Shown one piece after another: positions 61,101 through 64,000 of a stretch of 64,000 nt of DNA (position 1 is the first letter of the stretch; the number at the start of each line of letters is the position of its first letter). A program made the translations under genes and the position numbers. This DNA comes from Paenibacillus sp. FSL W8-0186 (GTDB lineage Bacteria; Bacillota; Bacilli; Paenibacillales; Paenibacillaceae), in the NCBI RefSeq assembly GCF_037969765.1, contig NZ_CP150207.1, positions 496,001 to 560,000 on the forward strand, read 5' to 3'. The notes under the pieces were generated by a model that saw only the letters and a program-made list of their open reading frames with translations, was not told where the DNA came from and did no database searches.

Positions 61101-64000
61101 TTTGGACGGAGGTTCTGGACGTAAGGCGGGTAAGCGTTCAGGATGATTTCTTCACCTTGGGCGGCCATTCTCTGAAAGCAACGGTCATCATCTCCAGAAT
61201 CCATGGGGAGCTTGGCGCGGATGTGAAGGTGAAGGATATTTTCCAATATCCAACCGTAGCGCAGCTGGCCGAGCATATTCAGCAGCTTGGCGCCAGACCG
61301 TGCGCCTCGTCCGCCATCACGCCAGCCCCGGTGCAAGAATACTACCCGGTGAGTCCGGCGCAAAGAAGGATGTATGTGCTGCATACGCTGGAAGAATCGG
61401 GCTCGACGGCTTATAACATGCCGTTTGCTTATCGTATTCAAGGACGACTGGACACCGCTCAATTCCGGCAGGTGGTAAACCGGCTGACCGAACGCCACGA
61501 GTGTTTTAGAACGTCCTTCCGCGTGGTGGATGGGGAGCTTGTGCAAGTCGTGCATCCCGAGGCGGAATGCAGGCTGGAAATGGTGGAGCTAAGGGGAGCC
61601 GACACGGAGGAAGTAAATCAGCGGATCTCATCGTTTATCCAGCCTTTCGATTTAGAAGCGGCACCGCTAATGCGGATGGAGCTGCTTCAGCTTGCTCAGG
61701 AGGAGCATGTCCTGCTTATTGACATGCATCATATTATATCGGACGGCTTGTCTGGCGGCATCATGCTGCGTGAGCTGGAGCAGCTGTATCGCGGTGACAC
61801 GCTGCCGCCGCTAGAGATTCAGTATAAGGATTATGCGATCTGGCTGAACGAACGGCTGGCCGGCGAAGAAATGAAGGAGCATGAAGCTTATTGGCTGGAG
61901 CATTATCGCGGCGAGCTGCCTGTGCTGAACATGCCTCTGGATTATAGAAGACCGCCGATGCAGACCTTTAACGGCTGTACGCTGCAATTTGTGCTTCCGC
62001 ATGAGCTGTCCAGGGCGCTGCGGGCGCTGGCCCATGACACGGGCTCCACATTATATGCGGTGCTGCTGGCCGCCTACAATATTCTGCTGTCGAAATATTC
62101 GGGGCAGGAGGACATTGTCGTCGGTTCGCCAGTAGCCGGACGGACGCACCAGGATGTGCAGCAAATGCTGGGCATGTTCATCAATACGGTCGCGCTTCGC
62201 AGCTATCCGGAGCGGCATAAGACATTCCGCCAGTTTGTTCATGAGGTGAAGGATCATACCTTATCGGCAATTGACCATCAGGATTTACCGTTCGAACGAT
62301 TAGTGGAGCTTCTGGATGTGGAGCGGGATACGAGCCGCAACCCTCTCTTTGACACGATGTTCAACTTGACGGATCGGGAGCGGCAGGAAATTCATATCGG
62401 CGAAATGCTGCTCACTCCTTACGCGCTGCAGAACGATATTTCCAAATTCGACCTTATGCTGGACGTGTACACGGATGCTTCGGAGATTCATTTCGACTTG
62501 CAATACAATACGGATTTATTTACGGCCTTTACCGCAGAGCAGCTTGGTCAGCATTATATGGAGCTCCTGCATAATATCACCGCTGATCCGGATGTGCCTC
62601 TAATGAATCTGGGGATGCTTGCGGCGGAGGAGCGTGAGCAGCTTCTGGTGATGGGTCAAGGCAGGGCGGCCGATTATGATTTTGCCTGTACCGTGCCATT
62701 GCGATTTGAACAGTTCGCCTTGGAGCAGCCGGAGGAGCCGGCAGTGCGTTGCGCCGGAGAGGTGTTAACCTATGCGGAGCTGAATGCCCGGGCGAACCGA
62801 CTGGGGCGTTACTTGCAAAGACGATTAGGCGGGATTCCGGCAGACACGGTAGCGGCGGTGATGCTGGAGCGATCGCCCGATTTCATTCAAAGTGTGCTTG
62901 CCATTTGGAAGGCCGGCGGGGCTTACGTTCCGATCGACATAGAATACGGCGTTGAGCGCAAAGCGGGCATATTGGAGGATTCCGCCGCGCGGGTGCTCAT
63001 TACCCGCTCTGAATATTTGCAGGACGGTCTGGAGGATAGATATACAGGCGTAATTGTGTGTCTTGACCGAATCGCGGCGGATGTCATGGAAGAAAGTCCG
63101 GAGAATATCGGCATTGCGCCGGCAGCCGGCAGTTTGGCTTATATTTTGTTTACCTCCGGATCAACGGGCAAGCCTAAAGGCGTGATGATCGAGCACAAAG
63201 GCCTGCTGAATCACATTTTAGCGGAGGCCGATGAACTGGGCTTGGATCAACGTCTCGTATTCGCTCAGAACGCTAATATCTGTTTTGATATTTCGGTTTG
63301 GCAATGTTTTGGCGCGCTGGCCCTGGGAGGAACAACGGCGATTTATCCGCAGGAGCTTGTACTGGAGGTGGAGCGGTTCCTTGAGGAGGTCATCGAGGAC
63401 GGGGTAACGCTCCTGGAGGTTGTTCCATCGTACTTGGCGGTGATGCTGGATGTTCTGGTACAGACTAGGGCAGAGCTCCCTTCGCTCCGTCATCTGTTAA
63501 TCACGGGCGAAACGATTAAGCCCGATTTGGCCCGGAGATGGCTGGAGCTGTACCCGGGAATTCAAATCGTCAACGCCTATGGTCCCGCGGAGGCTGCTGA
63601 TGATATTAGCCAATATGTAACCGGGCAGCTGCCGGAAGGGATGGAGACGGTCCCGATCGGCAAACCGCTGGCGAATTTTAACCTCTATGTAGTGGACGAA
63701 CAGCTGGAATTATGTCCTGTTGGTGTGTATGGAGAGATTTGTGTGTCCGGCATCGGGGTAGGCCGGGGATATATTCATGATCCGGAACGAACGGGCCAGG
63801 CTTTCATGCAGGATCCCTTCATACAGAAGCCAGACGCCAGCTTGCGACTATATCGAACCGGGGATTTAGGGCGCTGGCTTCCTGACGGAAACCTGGAATT
63901 CCTCGGGCGCAAGGACTTTCAGGTGAAAATCAGAGGCTTCCGCATTGAGCTGGAGGAGATCGAGGTTCGTATTTTGCAGGCTCCGCATATCAAGCAGGCG
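58142..64000 (+). CDS. Non-ribosomal peptide synthetase, second subunit (3' end outside window)
   Basis: Open from TTG 58142 (GGGGGAG at 58125-58131) to the window end, 1953 residues. An acceptor-type N-terminus (IYPLTPTQEGILFHS) fits the E-domain tail of the previous protein. Domains: C4 (HHIIMDGW, His143); A3 (465-960, Asp661); PCP4 (Ser1010 in LGGHSL); C5 (HHIISDGLS, His1196); A4 (from 1515, Asp1716), cut off just after the A8 motif. Both A domains give the same code, DIWELTAD-D-K (the final Lys assumed for A4), which I cannot assign to an amino acid. No epimerase is seen between the modules. Two or more further modules and a thioesterase should follow downstream. Confidence 0.93.
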   Translation, partial: MSSHEIEKIYPLTPTQEGILFHSLVDPDSEAYFEHVSFTIRGKLCSRTMEQSFAKLVERYDVLRTVFIYTETEQPLQIVLSQREPRMDYRDLSAYSTAERQRSIEEYKARDQQQKFDLETGPLIRMAIFRIDERTHQIIWRFHHIIMDGWCLGILAQDLFHIYEALAANAPIQLSPPYPYSDYIQWLGEQDQDEALQYWRDYLDGYELQAAVPSSRGAGETGGFDHRKYSFKWDAETTRRLHKLAVDNQVTLSTVFHALWGILLQQYNHSEDVVFGSVVSGRPPELPGIESMVGLFINTVPLRVKSDEHTSFQELLRKVHDSILEANRYNYVSLADIQSGTVLKQHLINHIVVFENYPLETAADGDGEQHLAITDSEMLEHTNYDLDVTVFPEDELEVLLTYNGTMYDEEFLRRLEGHLKQITAAVLGNEQILVRDIEMITAGEKQKLLFEFNRTDKDYRFDKPAHQLFEERARLHPSKIALLYQGEQITYGQLNHNANRLARVFQERGLGHGDFAAVMLDRSPLMVESILAIWKLGAAYIPVDAHYPEDRKAGIIADSDARIVVTLSEYVEDGLRADYPGRFVEMDKAVVPAEEADSQDLNLPVAITDLAYTLFTSGSTGKPKGVMIEHLGMLNHIWAEADDLGLSEDIVFAQTANHCFDISVWQFFGALVLGGTTAIYPDELILAPGQFINQVIRDQVTLLEVVPSYLAVLLDLVEERSLRFEHLQHLLITGEAATPALVARWFALCPGIKMVNAYGPAEASDDICQYVMEQPPENREYIPVGKPLSNIRIYIVNRQMHLCPVGIIGEICVAGIAVGRGYLNDPLRTGEAFTEDPFAPQPGVRLYKTGDLGRWLPDGNIEFVGRKDHQVKIRGFRIELGEIEHRLAEHEQVREAAVLVKGSGEAEKYLCAYFTANIDLGISEIKEYLSSCVPEYMIPSVFMQLEEMPHNANGKINRSQLPDPVHHRLDAPFVPARNAVEEALVSIWTEVLDVRRVSVQDDFFTLGGHSLKATVIISRIHGELGADVKVKDIFQYPTVAQLAEHIQQLGARPCASSAITPAPVQEYYPVSPAQRRMYVLHTLEESGSTAYNMPFAYRIQGRLDTAQFRQVVNRLTERHECFRTSFRVVDGELVQVVHPEAECRLEMVELRGADTEEVNQRISSFIQPFDLEAAPLMRMELLQLAQEEHVLLIDMHHIISDGLSGGIMLRELEQLYRGDTLPPLEIQYKDYAIWLNERLAGEEMKEHEAYWLEHYRGELPVLNMPLDYRRPPMQTFNGCTLQFVLPHELSRALRALAHDTGSTLYAVLLAAYNILLSKYSGQEDIVVGSPVAGRTHQDVQQMLGMFINTVALRSYPERHKTFRQFVHEVKDHTLSAIDHQDLPFERLVELLDVERDTSRNPLFDTMFNLTDRERQEIHIGEMLLTPYALQNDISKFDLMLDVYTDASEIHFDLQYNTDLFTAFTAEQLGQHYMELLHNITADPDVPLMNLGMLAAEEREQLLVMGQGRAADYDFACTVPLRFEQFALEQPEEPAVRCAGEVLTYAELNARANRLGRYLQRRLGGIPADTVAAVMLERSPDFIQSVLAIWKAGGAYVPIDIEYGVERKAGILEDSAARVLITRSEYLQDGLEDRYTGVIVCLDRIAADVMEESPENIGIAPAAGSLAYILFTSGSTGKPKGVMIEHKGLLNHILAEADELGLDQRLVFAQNANICFDISVWQCFGALALGGTTAIYPQELVLEVERFLEEVIEDGVTLLEVVPSYLAVMLDVLVQTRAELPSLRHLLITGETIKPDLARRWLELYPGIQIVNAYGPAEAADDISQYVTGQLPEGMETVPIGKPLANFNLYVVDEQLELCPVGVYGEICVSGIGVGRGYIHDPERTGQAFMQDPFIQKPDASLRLYRTGDLGRWLPDGNLEFLGRKDFQVKIRGFRIELEEIEVRILQAPHIKQA

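Overview
The window looks like a chromosomal segment of a Paenibacillus-type Gram-positive (Firmicutes) soil or plant-associated bacterium. The signs are strong AGGAGG-type ribosome binding sites, several TTG/GTG starts, YesM/YesN two-component regulation, LplA/LplB/YtcP-type sugar transporters, a XylR-ROK xylose operon and an iturin-type lipopeptide synthetase. This placement rests on recognised families and layout, not on a database search.

Layout. (1) 1-7.6 kb: a CUT1 sugar ABC transporter (binding protein cut by the window edge, two permeases), an AraC regulator on the opposite strand, and a divergent GH43-GH95 glycosidase pair, consistent with uptake and trimming of arabinose/fucose-decorated plant oligosaccharides. 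(2) 7.6-10.4 kb, minus strand: an ECF sigma factor, its DUF4179-type membrane anti-sigma factor, and a secreted paralogue of the anti-sigma sensor domain. (3) 10.6-12.4 kb, minus strand: a small ABC-2 exporter preceded by a tiny membrane-protein gene that is frameshifted at a homopolymer. (4) 12.6-17 kb: xylR, an overlapping xyl operator, xylA and xylB. (5) 17.2-35.1 kb: a YesM/YesN two-component system, an LplA-type binding protein with two permeases, then GH3-GH38-GH125-GH130-GH38. This looks like a complete alpha-mannoside / high-mannose N-glycan utilisation locus. (6) 35.3-40.3 kb: PadR, DUF1700, DUF4097, MacB-type ATPase and a two-repeat FtsX permease, an envelope-stress or peptide-export module. 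(7) 40.7-64 kb (runs off the edge): a trans-acting malonyltransferase, a 5366-residue hybrid synthase, and the first 1953 residues of a second NRPS.

The most notable system is region 7. The architecture fatty acyl-AMP ligase-ACP-KS-(no AT)-ACP-aminotransferase is that of iturin/mycosubtilin synthetases, which build a beta-amino fatty acid. It is followed here by a C-(broken A)-PCP module, a predicted Gly module, a predicted D-Asp module (with epimerase), and then two modules with the same unusual specificity code. Iturins start with Asn-D-Tyr-D-Asn, so this line should make a different beta-amino-acyl lipopeptide that starts with Gly-D-Asp. Related Paenibacillus compounds (paenilarvins, paenilipoheptins) are the ones to compare.

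Regulation visible in the DNA: three TATATC repeats at exact 21-bp spacing beside the AraC gene, an ECF-type promoter before the sigma gene, overlapping xyl operator half-sites 4 bp apart, a CcpA-like cre before the mannoside transporter, repeated ATAGTACTGA sites around the padR promoter, an 11-bp-period direct repeat upstream of the synthetase promoter, and an identical 14-bp element in the leaders of the FtsX-type ABC transporter and the synthetase operon.
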